Source of the DNA: Magicicada septendecula
Taxonomy: Eukaryota > Arthropoda > Insecta > Hemiptera > Cicadidae
Assembly: GCA_034769895.1 (NCBI GenBank)
Contig: JAWRYS010000704.1
Location: forward strand, 101,002 to 165,001
Direction: 5' to 3'
DNA length: 64,000 nt
Positions 32,553 through 46,869 of the stretch are shown here, in pieces (position 1 is the stretch's first letter; every line of letters starts with the position of its first letter). The position numbers and the translations under genes were made by a program. Below the pieces are notes generated by a model that was given only the letters and a program-made list of their open reading frames with translations, searched no databases and was not told the origin of the DNA.

Positions 32553-34321
32553 TTAGTTTAAATGAGGGCTTACTCCCTCTTCTTTATTTTCATTTTGATT
32601 ACTGTGTTGATTTTGTACTGTTTCAGTGCGATCCTCCGTATTATGTTCTGCTATCCTATAATTTCCATCATGTGGGTAGTTGACTTCATGCCGAGATTGG
32701 TCATATTGGTTGTCATATCGGTGACTCCTTGGGTAGTATCGTCGCTGATTACCTTGAGGTCTGGAGTAGATATAATTGACGTTATGTCTATAATTATTGG
32801 GTCGTCTGTCACCATCTCCTCTATTATTGCGACTATCACGATAATTGTAATTGTTATTGCCGCGATAATTATAGTTTCTGGAGTTATTATTCGTGTTTTC
32901 ATTTTGTGTTCTATTAGTATTAACGTTCTGCGCAGGTCGATTGCGATCGTTATTATGAGAATTGGTTGGTGGCGCGTTATTATCATACTTCTGATATTTA
33001 TGATTTAGTATTCTATTTCTTTGGTATTGGTTCTCGTGTTCATAATTCTCCAAGAATTTGGCCATGGCTGGAATCGTTTTGATTTGACTACACATACGCG
33101 CATTTTTTATCCCTTCCTCGTAATGATAGGATAGTTGTATCACCAAACATTCTTCGGGAATTCTGGGCTCTAAGTTCCGCGCCATACATACTTTTCCTAA
33201 AAAGTATGAAGTAGGGGACTGGCCTACATTTGTTTCGTATCGACCGTTACTCAAATTATTCCTAATCATGTTCTGGGTCGATTCAGACCAATACTTCTCC
33301 TTAAATTGTTTTTTGAACTCAGTCATGTCCATTATATCCGGACGCACCGCTGTCCACCAATTATCATAAGTATCTTTAAACGTTTCATCAATCATGCTTC
33401 GTATAATACTCCAGCGATTCTCTCTATTTCTTATGATCACCTCTTCCAATCTCTTTAAAAATTCCATAGGATTGCGCTTGTAATTACGAAAATTAATCGA
33501 TTCTCGGTTCTCATGGTTATTTGTATGACTATGTTGGCATGTCCTATCCCGCCATGAATCTACTTCTTCCTGTAATTGTAATTCACGTCTACTAATTTCT
33601 TCTATTTTATTTTTATTGGTATTGATTTGACCTTCCATACTATTTAAATTGCCATAGACTCTTTCGAGTCGTTCGCCCATGTCTGTCTGTATTTGTGTAA
33701 TTCCTTCCTTATTCTCTTCCCGTACCTGATGTACTTCGTTTTTAATTGAATCATATTTTCCGACAGTTTCCTGTTGGATTTCTTCGACCAATGTTTTATT
33801 CTCAATTTTTTTGTCATTAATTTTATTCTGTAATTCTTCACGAATCTGTACTATTTTTCGTTAGTTTTTTCTAGTCCTTCATTTGTTTTGGCTATTTCTA
33901 ATTTTCTTTCCTCATTATTTTGGTCCACCTTCTGGTTAATTGATACATGAAGATTTTCAATTTTTTCATTAATTTGCCTTAAATTCTCTTCATGTATTTG
34001 TAAGATGTCTTCCTTCATTTGTTTTAAACCCTCATCATTCCTATCTAACCTTTCGTGAATTTGGTTTAATCTTTCGTTCATTTGTTTTGAGGTTTCCTTA
34101 ATTTCCTCATGGGTTTTATCGTATTTTTCCTCCAGTCTCTTTGAGTTTCCCTCCTGTCTCTTCGATTTTTCTAATAGTAGTTTCAACATTTCCTGTATAC
34201 TCAAGTCTTCCTTTTGGTTAGGCTTATCTGGTTGATCCCCTTGGGCAACTTCTTCAATTATTTCCTTTTCCTTGTCCGTAATAATTTCAGTTTCCGTTAT
34301 TTCGTCTGTCTGTTGTTCCAT
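32553..34321 (-). pseudogene. gag region of array unit 2
   Basis: Two adjacent open parts on the minus strand, 33851-34321 (156 codons, from MEQQTDEITETEI, charged coiled coil) and 32553-33791 (412 codons, coiled coil, capsid-like domain, basic tail). The region is broken about once. The same arrangement is seen in units 2-5, so it predates the spread of the array. An antisense 148-codon frame over the tail is a shadow of its composition. Confidence 0.7.
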
Positions 34322-34509
34322 TTCACTGTCTGTTATTAGTTCTATTTCCTGTTCTTGTTCATCTATTTCCTTCTCCGTTTCTCCTGCCCTAATCCTTCAT
34401 CTACCTCTGGTATGCATGTTTACTCTCCCACAGTTGCCTGCTCTGGTTAAGTAATGTTATTATACTTATAGTTACTTAACTTAAGCCCTACACAAGTTGA
34501 GCGCCAATT

Positions 34510-37500
34510 TGTACTTAAACCGGGGTGTAGCCGCTACTGTTCAAGCCACGGGATGAAAGCCAATTTGTACTTAAACGGGTTTCCTCTCCTTAAAACCCCA
34601 CTGTTGTATTTGTCAATTTGTTTTGTATTACTTTAATTATATAAATCTCGGAGATATTTGGAGTTGTGGAATATATGGATGTAATTAACTAATATTAACT
34701 TAACTCTTTAATAATTATCAGTGTTAGTGTGCCTAGAACTTAAACAACTTAATCGTTATTCTACAATTTCATCCAACCCTATTATACCTTGAAGAGAGAT
34801 CTGTCTAAATTCGTAATTTTACGCTCCCTCTTTGGTGTCGGATAATTCCGCTATAAGCGCTGCAGTATCGGCTCAACGAAACTTATAGGTTATTTCGATG
34901 TTTATATTAACCATTTATTCTATACTTATTCAGTTACTTTTTGTTCCCAGTTCACTAACCATACTCCAAATAACAAGATTTGACAAATATATAAAGGTTC
35001 TTTATTTGTTTACTTGATTCACATTAAATAAGATATGTGCTAATTAACATATGCTTGGACTATAGACTTCAGGTATCGATTGTTGATTATTTTAATCCTT
35101 TATTTATATTTGGTTATATATTATGTTTTGATTTGTATTTAATTTATTTCAGGGTGTGAAGGTTCTTGTAACTGTGGGGAAGACTAAAAATACATAGATA
35201 AGAATGCAAGATTTACAATATTTATGTGTTGTGTATTTAGTATGATTAATATAATATAATTTACCAGACTCGAACGAAGCAAATCGTGTAGGCGGTTGAT
35301 CGCTAAATTTACTGTTTTGAATGGTTATGCAGTACGGTTTTCTGTCTTCGGTTTAATAAAAGTAATTCTTGTCCTGTCCACTTCGGAATACAGCTTCTTG
35401 ATTGATTTACAGCTCGATTGATGTTTCTTCTGCACCGCCAGGATCCAAATAAGTTCTTCCTTCGGTTGAAGCAATTAGTGTTGTTCCGTGTATTTGCAAG
35501 GTTATAATTTCTGGTGTTGTGATTATTATGAGTTGTGTTACTGTTAATTCTTTCTATTTCTTTAATATCTCATCAATTCCCTTCGGATATGGGACAGTCC
35601 AAGTTCTTTCTTGTAGACTTCAATTATTTACTCTCTATTATCATTTCATATTGTAGTGTTATTTTTGTTTATCTGTATTGGTAGTAGACGTAAATATTGT
35701 CATTAGAATTTTGTATTTTTATAATAGTATCTGGTAATTTCGAATCTTACAATTAAGTAGATTATTCTTGGGTTTTTAATCTCATCACTTTCAGTTTATT
35801 CAAAGCAATTATTGTCTTGTCCAAAATCAACAACTTCTTGTTCTTATTTTTCGTCCCTAGCAACATATAATAATTTCTGCCTTCCACATGTTTTGACTAT
35901 ATAGTGTTTCTTTCATATATTTTTTATCTATTCTTTATCAATTTGCTGTCCTATCGGGATGTAACTTTACCGATAGTTGGTTTATTACTTTATACACATA
36001 TTCTACTGATTTTTTGATATAAGTCCGCTTTTTTTCTTTTTTATTATATTTAATCCACCTTCGATATTATATTTTACCAATCGATATTATGGCATTATGG
36101 TATTATTATAATTTGTATAAATTTTATTAAATATTATTATTAATTTAATGTTTCTCTTTTTTTTTCTAGCTCTTCATAGCGTATTTATTAATTATTATTA
36201 ATTGATGCACCTAATCTTTATGTTATTAGTGTTTATATAGTATTTTTGCCTGTTAGGCCTTTTATTGTAAACTGATCTACCTGTGGTTATGTCTGTTATG
36301 CATCTATAGTCCCTTTTATATAAATTCATACATACAATCAAATCTTAATTATTAGCACTTATATAAACAATTATTTTTCTATATCTAATAACAATTTTAT
36401 CTTGATCTCTTGATCACATACAACAGAATTCGAATTTATGAACATTGATTAACTGCCTCACACTTCATTCTACGACAGTCATTGAATAATACAACTTGTT
36501 TCATTATTTTTCATTAACTCAACACATATTTGATATAACATCACATAAACTTTATCATAACATTTTTGTCATAAAATAATACTTCTTAACACAAAATTCT
36601 TATTTGTTATTACCATAAATTAAGTCATTGTTCATTTTTTTTGTTTTGCTTTTCATTAAACATATATCATTAGCTATTATTTATCTTACAGGTTCGTTTA
36701 CTCTAGTCAACACTACCTTGCATCCTTATTTAATTTTGTCTATGATTATAATTGTAATTATTGGATCTCTGTTCTATTATGGGGTTAAATATCAATTTGT
36801 TTATTATTCTGTGAATCTTCTTTTATGTAACATGAATGCTAGCATTTCTGTTGCGTTACATATGCTTCCCCTCCTAAAAAAGTTTAGTTTACCTGAATGA
36901 AGTTTAGGTCAAATAAACTTGTCTTTTTCACATGCCTTTTCTTCATTTCATGGTTAATGGTTGACGATGGGATTCTCAATGTAACTTCATTAGACTAGTA
37001 TTAATACTTTTTTTTATTTAATAACATTTCATCATTTTAATTAACATTCTTGATCATTTTATTTCTGTAAACCTTACTTGTTGGTAGTTGGCTACACTAT
37101 TCACTGATACATTAGTTTTACATCTCTTCTATTTATAATTACTGTATTTTTCAATTATTCTTCTGTCAACTCACTTCTTTCTGTTTTCTTCGTCACATTC
37201 CTTTGGAAACTGAATTTATTCTTGCAACTATTCTAATATTCCTTGAATATTTAATTTCCCTAACAATCCCTAATACATGCGTTGGTACAGTTCAGAGAGG
37301 CACTGTTTGGCTTCATACTCTGCTGCCCACACCACATTTTAATATAGTACTGCTGGAATTCATCTACAGTCAGCTATAAAATATAATAATAATCTCCTAA
37401 TAATCTCTTTAATCATTTAATAATAAATATTTGGGAAAAGATTTTTTCTTTGTTGCATTTATTTTTCTTCATTACTATTCTTCATATTTCGTAATTCCAT

Positions 37501-37583
37501 TTTAATTCCGTAAATATTCGTTGATATTGACTTTGACAGTTATCATTTGTAGTCATTTTTGTTGAGATTGTAATGTTAAGTAC
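34510..37583 (-). repeat. LTR of unit 3 (inner end inferred)
   Basis: 3074 bp by the same proposed ends, nearly identical to the LTR of unit 2. Confidence 0.55.
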
Positions 37584-38723
37584 CTTCTTCGTTTTTTTTT
37601 TTTTTTTTCTCTGATCACAATATTTTCTAAATAGTTGTTGTGTGATGATCATTATAATTGTATTTTTGACTAAATACATCCCTTAGCCCCAACTATTCTT
37701 CTTCTTATCGTATTTCACTATTTTGGCTGTTTATTTTTCAATGAATTATGTTCATAAATACTCTTTCTTTCTTGTCTTCTTTAACATTATATTGGTTACA
37801 TTCAATCGTTTACTGAAATTGTTCCATCATGTGGCAATGTAGTATATATTTTAGGTCATATGATTTTTTTTTTTTTTTTTCTTTATTTTGCATATGTCGA
37901 TTTGAGGTAATAACTTTTATCTTGGGGTTCCATTCTTCATTATTCACAATATTTCTTTATAAACATTAATAATAATTATCGCTTTCTTCTGTAATCTTGG
38001 GGTTTGTTATTCACACTATTTCTTTATAAACATTAATAATAATTATCGCTTTCTTCGGTAATCTTGGGGTTTGTTATTCACACTATTTCTTTATAAACAT
38101 TAATAATAATTATCGCTTTCTTTGGTAATCTTGGGGTTTGTTATTCACACTATTTCTTTATAAACATTAATAATAATTATCGCTTTCTTCTGTAATCTTT
38201 AATAAGTTGTTCTTATTATTTTTAGAATTTAGTGGTAGTATTCAACTCAAATTCTTTTTAAATTCCAAGTAATTTTCTTCAAGACTGGTAATAAGTTGTT
38301 CTTATTATTTTTAGAATTTATTCATAATATTCAAATTCAAATTCTTTTTAATTCAAAGTATTTTCTCTTCAAAATTGGTAATAAGTTGTTCTTATTATTT
38401 TTAGAATTTATTCATAATATTTATTTTTGGATTTAGTAAATTTTTTTCTTACTAAATTCGTTTTATATATAATAGTTATTTCAAATAATTTTTGTAAGTT
38501 GGTCTTACTGTCTTTTAGAATTTTGCTGATATATATATGATTTCGTTATTACTATTACTGTTTACATGTTTCTGATCCTCTTCCAACAAATCTTCCCTGA
38601 TATTCTTTAAATAGTGGTTATTAATTATGGTTATTTTACGATTACACTTAATTTTATTTATTAGTCGTTGTTCCCCAAGATTACGGTTCAGTGACGGGTA
38701 TTCATTAATTTTCACTGCCTCTA

Positions 38724-40492
38724 TTAGTTTAAATGAGGGCTTACTCCCTCTTCTTTATTTTCATTTTGATTACTGTGTTGATTTTGTACTGTTTCAGTGC
38801 GATCCTCCGTATTATGTTCTGCTATCCTATAATTTCCATCATGTGGGTAGTTGACTTCATGCCGAGATTGGTCATATTGGTTGTCATATCGGTGACTCCT
38901 TGGGTAGTATCGTCGCTGATTACCTTGAGGTCTGGAGTAGATATAATTGACGTTATGTCTATAATTATTGGGTCGTCTGTCACCATCTCCTCTATTATTG
39001 CGACTATCACGATAATTGTAATTGTTATTGCCGCGATAATTATAGTTTCTGGAGTTATTATTCGTGTTTTCATTTTGTGTTCTATTAGTATTAACGTTCT
39101 GCGCAGGTCGATTGCGATCGTTATTATGAGAATTGGTTGGTGGCGCGTTATTATCATACTTCTGATATTTATGATTTAGTATTCTATTTCTTTGGTATTG
39201 GTTCTCGTGTTCATAATTCTCCAAGAATTTGGCCATGGCTGGAATCGTTTTGATTTGACTACACATACGCGCATTTTTTATCCCTTCCTCGTAATGATAG
39301 GATAGTTGTATCACCAAACATTCTTCGGGAATTCTGGGCTCTAAGTTCCACGCCATACATACTTTTCCTAAAAAGTATGAAGTAGGGGACTGGCCTACAT
39401 TTGTTTCGTATCGACCGTTACTCAAATTATTCCTAATCATGTTCTGGGTCGATTCAGACCAATACTTCTCCTTAAATTGTTTTTTGAACTCAGTCATGTC
39501 CATTATATCCGGACGCACCGCTGTCCACCAATTATCATAAGTATCTTTAAACGTTTCATCAATCATGCTTCGTATAATACTCCAGCGATTCTCTCTATTT
39601 CTTATGATCACCTCTTCCAATCTCTTTAAAAATTCCATAGGATTGCGCTTGTAATTACGAAAATTAATCGATTCTCGGTTCTCATGGTTATTTGTATGAC
39701 TATGTTGGCATGTCCTATCCCGCCATGAATCTACTTCTTCCTGTAATTGTAATTCACGTCTACTAATTTCTTCTATTTTATTTTTATTGGTATTGATTTG
39801 ACCTTCCATACTATTTAAATTGCCATAGACTCTTTCGAGTCGTTCGCCCATGTCTGTCTGTATTTGTGTAATTCCTTCCTTATTCTCTTCCCGTACCTGA
39901 TGTACTTCGTTTTTAATTGAATCATATTTTCCGACAGTTTCCTGTTGGATTTCTTCGACCAATGTTTTATTCTCAATTTTTTTGTCATTAATTTTATTCT
40001 GTAATTCTTCACGAATCTGTACTATTTTTCGTTAGTTTTTTCTAGTCCTTCATTTGTTTTGGCTATTTCTAATTTTCTTTCCTCATTATTTTGGTCCACC
40101 TTCTGGTTAATTGATACATGAAGATTTTCAATTTTTTCATTAATTTGCCTTAAATTCTCTTCATGTATTTGTAAGATGTCTTCCTTCATTTGTTTTAAAC
40201 CCTCATCATTCCTATCTAACCTTTCGTGAATTTGGTTTAATCTTTCGTTCATTTGTTTTGAGGTTTCCTTAATTTCCTCATGGGTTTTATCGTATTTTTC
40301 CTCCAGTCTCTTTGAGTTTCCCTCCTGTCTCTTCGATTTTTCTAATAGTAGTTTCAACATTTCCTGTATACTCAAGTCTTCCTTTTGGTTAGGCTTATCT
40401 GGTTGATCCCCTTGGGCAACTTCTTCAATTATTTCCTTTTCCTTGTCCGTAATAATTTCAGTTTCCGTTATTTCGTCTGTCTGTTGTTCCAT
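38724..40492 (-). pseudogene. gag region of array unit 3
   Basis: Same two-part layout as unit 2, broken about once, with the MAWNL variant. Confidence 0.7.
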
Positions 40493-40680
40493 TTCACTGT
40501 CTGTTATTAGTTCTATTTCCTGTTCTTGTTCATCTATTTCCTTCTCCGTTTCTCCTGCCCTAATCCTTCATCTACCTCTGGTATGCATGTTTACTCTCCC
40601 ACAGTTGCCTGCTCTGGTTAAGTAATGTTATTATACTTATAGTTACTTAACTTAAGCCCTACACAAGTTGAGCGCCAATT

Positions 40681-43600
40681 TGTACTTAAACCGGGGTGTA
40701 GCCGCTACTGTTCAAGCCACGGGATGAAAGCCAATTTGTACTTAAACGGGTTTCCTCTCCTTAAAACCCCACTGTTGTATTTGTCAATTTGTTTTGTATT
40801 ACTTTAATTATATAAATCTCGGAGATATTTGGAGTTGTGGAATATATGGATGTAATTAACTAATATTAACTTAACTCTTTAATAATTATCAGTGTTAGTG
40901 TGCCTAGAACTTAAACAACTTAATCGTTATTCTACAATTTCATCCAACCCTATTATACCTTGAAGAGAGATCTGTCTAAATTCGTAATTTTACGCTCCCT
41001 CTTTGGTGTCGGATAATTCCGCTATAAGCGCTGCAGTATCGGCTCAACGAAACTTATAGGTTATTTCGATGTTTATATTAACCATTTATTCTATACTTAT
41101 TCAGTTACTTTTTGTTCCCAGTTCACTAACCATACTCCAAATAACAAGATTTGACAAATATATAAAGGTTCTTTATTTGTTTACTTGATTCACATTAAAT
41201 AAGATATGTGCTAATTAACATATGCTTGGACTATAGACTTCAGGTATCGATTGTTGATTATTTTAATCCTTTATTTATATTTGGTTATATATTATGTTTT
41301 GATTTGTATTTAATTTATTTCAGGGTGTGAAGGTTCTTGTAACTGTGGGGAAGACTAAAAATACATAGATAAGAATGCAAGATTTACAATATTTATGTGT
41401 TGTGTATTTAGTATGATTAATATAATATAATTTACCAGACTCGAACGAAGCAAATCGTGTAGGCGGTTGATCGCTAAATTTACTGTTTTGAATGGTTATG
41501 CAGTACGGTTTTCTGTCTTCGGTTTAATAAAAGTAATTCTTGTCCTGTCCACTTCGGAATACAGCTTCTTGATTGATTTACAGCTCGATTGATGTTTCTT
41601 CTGCACCGCCAGGATCCAAATAAGTTCTTCCTTCGGTTGAAGCAATTAGTGTTGTTCCGTGTATTTGCAAGGTTATAATTTCTGGTGTTGTGATTATTAT
41701 GAGTTGTGTTACTGTTAATTCTTTCTATTTCTTTAATATCTCATCAATTCCCTTCGGATATGGGACAGTCCAAGTTCTTTCTTGTAGACTTCAATTATTT
41801 ACTCTCTATTATCATTTCATATTGTAGTGTTATTTTTGTTTATCTGTATTGGTAGTAGACGTAAATATTGTCATTAGAATTTTGTATTTTTATAATAGTA
41901 TCTGGTAATTTCGAATCTTACAATTAAGTAGATTATTCTTGGGTTTTTAATCTCATCACTTTCAGTTTATTCAAAGCAATTATTGTCTTGTCCAAAATCA
42001 ACAACTTCTTGTTCTTATTTTTCGTCCCTAGCAACATATAATAATTTCTGCCTTCCACATGTTTTGACTATATAGTGTTTCTTTCATATATTTTTTATCT
42101 ATTCTTTATCAATTTGCTGTCCTATCGGGATGTAACTTTACCGATAGTTGGTTTATTACTTTATACACATATTCTACTGATTTTTTGATATAAGTCCGCT
42201 TTTTTTCTTTTTTATTATATTTAATCCACCTTCGATATTATATTTTACCAATCGATATTATGGCATTATGGTATTATTATAATTTGTATAAATTTTATTA
42301 AATATTATTATTAATTTAATGTTTTTCTTTTTTTTTCTAGCTCTTCATAGCGTATTTATTAATTATTATTAATTGATGCACCTAATCTTTATGTTATTAG
42401 TGTTTATATAGTATTTTTGCCTGTTAGGCCTTTTATTGTAAACTGATCTACCTGTGGTTATGTCTGTTATGCATCTATAGTCCCTTTTATATAAATTCAT
42501 ACATACAATCAAATCTTAATTATTAGCACTTATATAAACAATTATTTTTCTATATCTAATAACAATTTTATCTTGATCTCTTGATCACATACAACAGAAT
42601 TCGAATTTATGAACATTGATTAACTGCCTCACACTTCATTCTACGACAGTCATTGAATAATACAACTTGTTTCATTATTTTTCATTAACTCAACACATAT
42701 TTGATATAACATCACATAAACTTTATCATAACATTTTTGTCATAAAATAATACTTCTTAACACAAAATTCTTATTTGTTATTACCATAAATTAAGTCATT
42801 GTTCATTTTTTTTGTTTTGCTTATCATTAAACATATATCATTAGCTATTATTTATCTTACAGGTTCGTTTACTCTAGTCAACACTACCTTGCATCCTTAT
42901 TTAATTTTGTCTATGATTATAATTGTAATTATTGGATCTCTGTTCTATTATGGGGTTAAATATCAATTTGTTTATTATTCTGTGAATCTTCTTTTATGTA
43001 ACATGAATGCTAGCATTTCTGTTGCGTTACATATGCTTCCCCTCCTAAAAAAGTTTAGTTTACCTGAATGAAGTTTAGGTCAAATAAACTTGTCTTTTTC
43101 ACATGCCTTTTCTTCATTTCATGGTTAATGGTTGACGATGGGATTCTCAATGTAACTTCATTAGACTAGTATTAATACTTTTTTTTATTTAATAACATTT
43201 CATCATTTTAATTAACATTCTTGATCATTTTATTTCTGTAAACCTTACTTGTTGGTAGTTGGCTACACTATTCACTGATACATTAGTTTTACATCTCTTC
43301 TATTTATAATTACTGTATTTTTCAATTATTCTTCTGTCAACTCACTTCTTTCTGTTTTCTTCGTCACATTCCTTTGGAAACTGAATTTATTCTTGCAACT
43401 ATTCTAATATTCCTTGAATATTTAATTTCCCTAACAATCCCTAATACATGCGTTGGTACAGTTCAGAGAGGCACTGTTTGGCTTCATACTCTGCTGCCCA
43501 CACCACATTTTAATATAGTACTGCTGGAATTCATCTACAGTCAGCTATAAAATATAATAATAATCTCCTAATAATCTCTTTAATCATTTAATAATAAATA

Positions 43601-43766
43601 TTTGGGAAAAGATTTTTTCTTTGTTGCATTTATTTTTCTTCATTACTATTCTTCATATTTCGTAATTCCATTTTAATTCCTTAAATATTTGTTGATATTG
43701 ACTTTGACAGTTATCATTTGTAGTCATTTTTGTTTTCATTTTTGTTGAGATTGTAATGTTAAGTAC
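40681..43766 (-). repeat. LTR of unit 4 (inner end inferred)
   Basis: 3086 bp. The first LTR in the array with the CTTATCATTAAAC variant, which all later LTRs keep. Confidence 0.55.
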
Positions 43767-44909
43767 CTTCTTCGTTTTTTTTTTTTTTTTTTTTTTTTCT
43801 CTGATCACAATATTTTCTAAATAGTTGTTGTGTGATGATCATTATAATTGTATTTTTGACTAAATACATTCCTTAGCCCCAACTATTCTTCTTCTTATCG
43901 TATTTCACTATTTTGGCTGTTTATTTTTCAATGAATTATGTTCATAAATACTCTTTCTTTCTTGTCTTCTTTAACATTATATTGGTTACATTCAATCGTT
44001 TACTGAAATTGTTCCATCATGTGGCAATGTAGTATATATTTTAGGTCATATGATTTTTTTTTTTTTCTTTATTTTGCATATGTCGATTTGAGGTAATAAC
44101 TTTTATCTTGGGGTTCCATTCTTCATTATTCACAATATTTCTTTATAAACATTAATAATAATTATCGCTTTCTTCTGTAATCTTGGGGTTTGTTATTCAC
44201 ACTATTTCTTTATAAACATTAATAATAATTATCGCTTTCTTCGGTAATCTTGGGGTTTGTTATTCACACTATTTCTTTATAAACATTAATAATAATTATC
44301 GCTTTCTTCGGTAATCTTGGGGTTTGTTATTCACACTATTTCTTTATAAACATTAATAATAATTATCGCTTTCTTCTGTAATCTTTAATAAGTTGTTCTT
44401 ATTATTTTTAGAATTTAGTGGTAGTATTCAACTCAAATTCTTTTTAAATTCCAAGTAATTTTCTTCAAGACTGGTAATAAGTTGTTCTTATTATTTTTAG
44501 AATTTATTCATAATATTCAAATTCAAATTCTTTTTAATTCAAAGTATTTTCTCTTCAAAATTGGTAATAAGTTGTTCTTATTATTTTTAGAATTTATTCA
44601 TAATATTTATTTTTGGATTTAGTAAATTTTTTTCTTACTAAATTCGTTTTATATATAATAGTTATTTCAAATAATTTTTGTAAGTTGGTCTTACTGTCTT
44701 TTAGAATTTTGCTGATATATATATGATTTCGTTATTACTATTACTGTTTACATGTTTCTGATCCTCTTCCAACAAATCTTCCCTGATATTCTTTAAATAG
44801 TGGTTATTAATTATGGTTATTTTACGATTACACTTAATTTTATTTATTAGTCGTTGTTCCCCAAGATTACGGTTCAGTGACGGGTATTCATTAATTTTCA
44901 CTGCCTCTA

Positions 44910-46678
44910 TTAGTTTAAATGAGGGCTTACTCCCTCTTCTTTATTTTCATTTTGATTACTGTGTTGATTTTGTACTGTTTCAGTGCGATCCTCCGTATTA
45001 TGTTCTGCTATCCTATAATTTCCATCATGTGGGTAGTTGACTTCATGCCGAGATTGGTCATATTGGTTGTCATATCGGTGACTCCTTGGGTAGTATCGTC
45101 GCTGATTACCTTGAGGTCTGGAGTAGATATAATTGACGTTATGTCTATAATTATTGGGTCGTCTGTCACCATCTCCTCTATTATTGCGACTATCACGATA
45201 ATTGTAATTGTTATTGCCGCGATAATTATAGTTTCTGGAGTTATTATTCGTGTTTTCATTTTGTGTTCTATTAGTATTAACGTTCTGCGCAGGTCGATTG
45301 CGATCGTTATTATGAGAATTGGTTGGTGGCGCGTTATTATCATACTTCTGATATTTATGATTTAGTATTCTATTTCTTTGGTATTGGTTCTCGTGTTCAT
45401 AATTCTCCAAGAATTTGGCCATGGCTGGAATCGTTTTGATTTGACTACACATACGCGCATTTTTTATCCCTTCCTCGTAATGATAGGATAGTTGTATCAC
45501 CAAACATTCTTCGGGAATTCTGGGCTCTAAGTTCCGCGCCATACATACTTTTCCTAAAAAGTATGAAGTAGGGGACTGGCCTACATTTGTTTCGTATCGA
45601 CCGTTACTCAAATTATTCCTAATCATGTTCTGGGTCGATTCAGACCAATACTTCTCCTTAAATTGTTTTTTGAACTCAGTCATGTCCATTATATCCGGAC
45701 GCACCGCTGTCCACCAATTATCATAAGTATCTTTAAACGTTTCATCAATCATGCTTCGTATAATACTCCAGCGATTCTCTCTATTTCTTATGATCACCTC
45801 TTCCAATCTCTTTAAAAATTCCATAGGATTGCGCTTGTAATTACGAAAATTAATCGATTCTCGGTTCTCATGGTTATTTGTATGACTATGTTGGCATGTC
45901 CTATCCCGCCATGAATCTACTTCTTCCTGTAATTGTAATTCACGTCTACTAATTTCTTCTATTTTATTTTTATTGGTATTGATTTGACCTTCCATACTAT
46001 TTAAATTGCCATAGACTCTTTCGAGTCGTTCGCCCATGTCTGTCTGTATTTGTGTAATTCCTTCCTTATTCTCTTCCCGTACCTGATGTACTTCGTTTTT
46101 AATTGAATCATATTTTCCGACAGTTTCCTGTTGGATTTCTTCGACCAATGTTTTATTCTCAATTTTTTTGTCATTAATTTTATTCTGTAATTCTTCACGA
46201 ATCTGTACTATTTTTCGTTAGTTTTTTCTAGTCCTTCATTTGTTTTGGCTATTTCTAATTTTCTTTCCTCATTATTTTGGTCCACCTTCTGGTTAATTGA
46301 TACATGAAGATTTTCAATTTTTTCATTAAGTTGCCTTAAATTCTCTTCATGTATTTGTAAGATGTCTTCCTTCATTTGTTTTAAACCCTCATCATTCCTA
46401 TCTAACCTTTCGTGAATTTGGTTTAATCTTTCGTTCATTTGTTTTGAGGTTTCCTTAATTTCCTCATGGGTTTTATCGTATTTTTCCTCCAGTCTCTTTG
46501 AGTTTCCCTCCTGTCTCTTCGATTTTTCTAATAGTAGTTTCAACATTTCCTGTATACTCAAGTCTTCCTTTTGGTTAGGCTTATCTGGTTGATCCCCTTG
46601 GGCAACTTCTTCAATTATTTCCTTTTCCTTGTCCGTAATAATTTCAGTTTCCGTTATTTCGTCTGTCTGTTGTTCCAT
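44910..46678 (-). pseudogene. gag region of array unit 4
   Basis: Two-part layout, broken about once, with MARNL and RQLNEK variants. Confidence 0.7.
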
Positions 46679-46869
46679 TTCACTGTCTGTTATTAGTTCT
46701 ATTTCCTGTTCTTGTTCATCTATTTCCTTCTCCGTTTCTCCTGCCCTAATCCTTCATCTACCTCTGGTAATATGCATGTTTACTCTCCCACAGTTGCCTG
46801 CTCTGGTTAAGTAATGTTATTATACTTATAGTTACTTAACTTAAGCCCTACACAAGTTGAGCGCCAATT

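Larger units (their letters stand above)
28340..34509 (-). mobile_element. LTR array unit 2
   Basis: 6170 bp, head to tail with units 1 and 3. With unit 3 it shares the absence of a 12-bp duplication (TTTTCATTTTTG) near the inner LTR end, which units 1 and 4-7 have. Four copies of the 67-bp minisatellite lie at about 31768-32030. Confidence 0.9.
34510..40680 (-). mobile_element. LTR array unit 3
   Basis: 6171 bp. With unit 5 it shares an Arg-to-Trp variant in the capsid-like domain (MAWNL instead of MARNL) and a TTTGGTAATC variant in the third 67-bp minisatellite copy. Confidence 0.9.
40681..46869 (-). mobile_element. LTR array unit 4
   Basis: 6189 bp, the longest unit. It has the 12-bp LTR duplication absent from units 2 and 3 and a three-base gain near its gag 5' end (46768). 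With unit 6 it shares a Leu variant (RQLNEK instead of RQINEK) in the coiled coil and a TATTTGTTG variant near the inner LTR end. Confidence 0.9.
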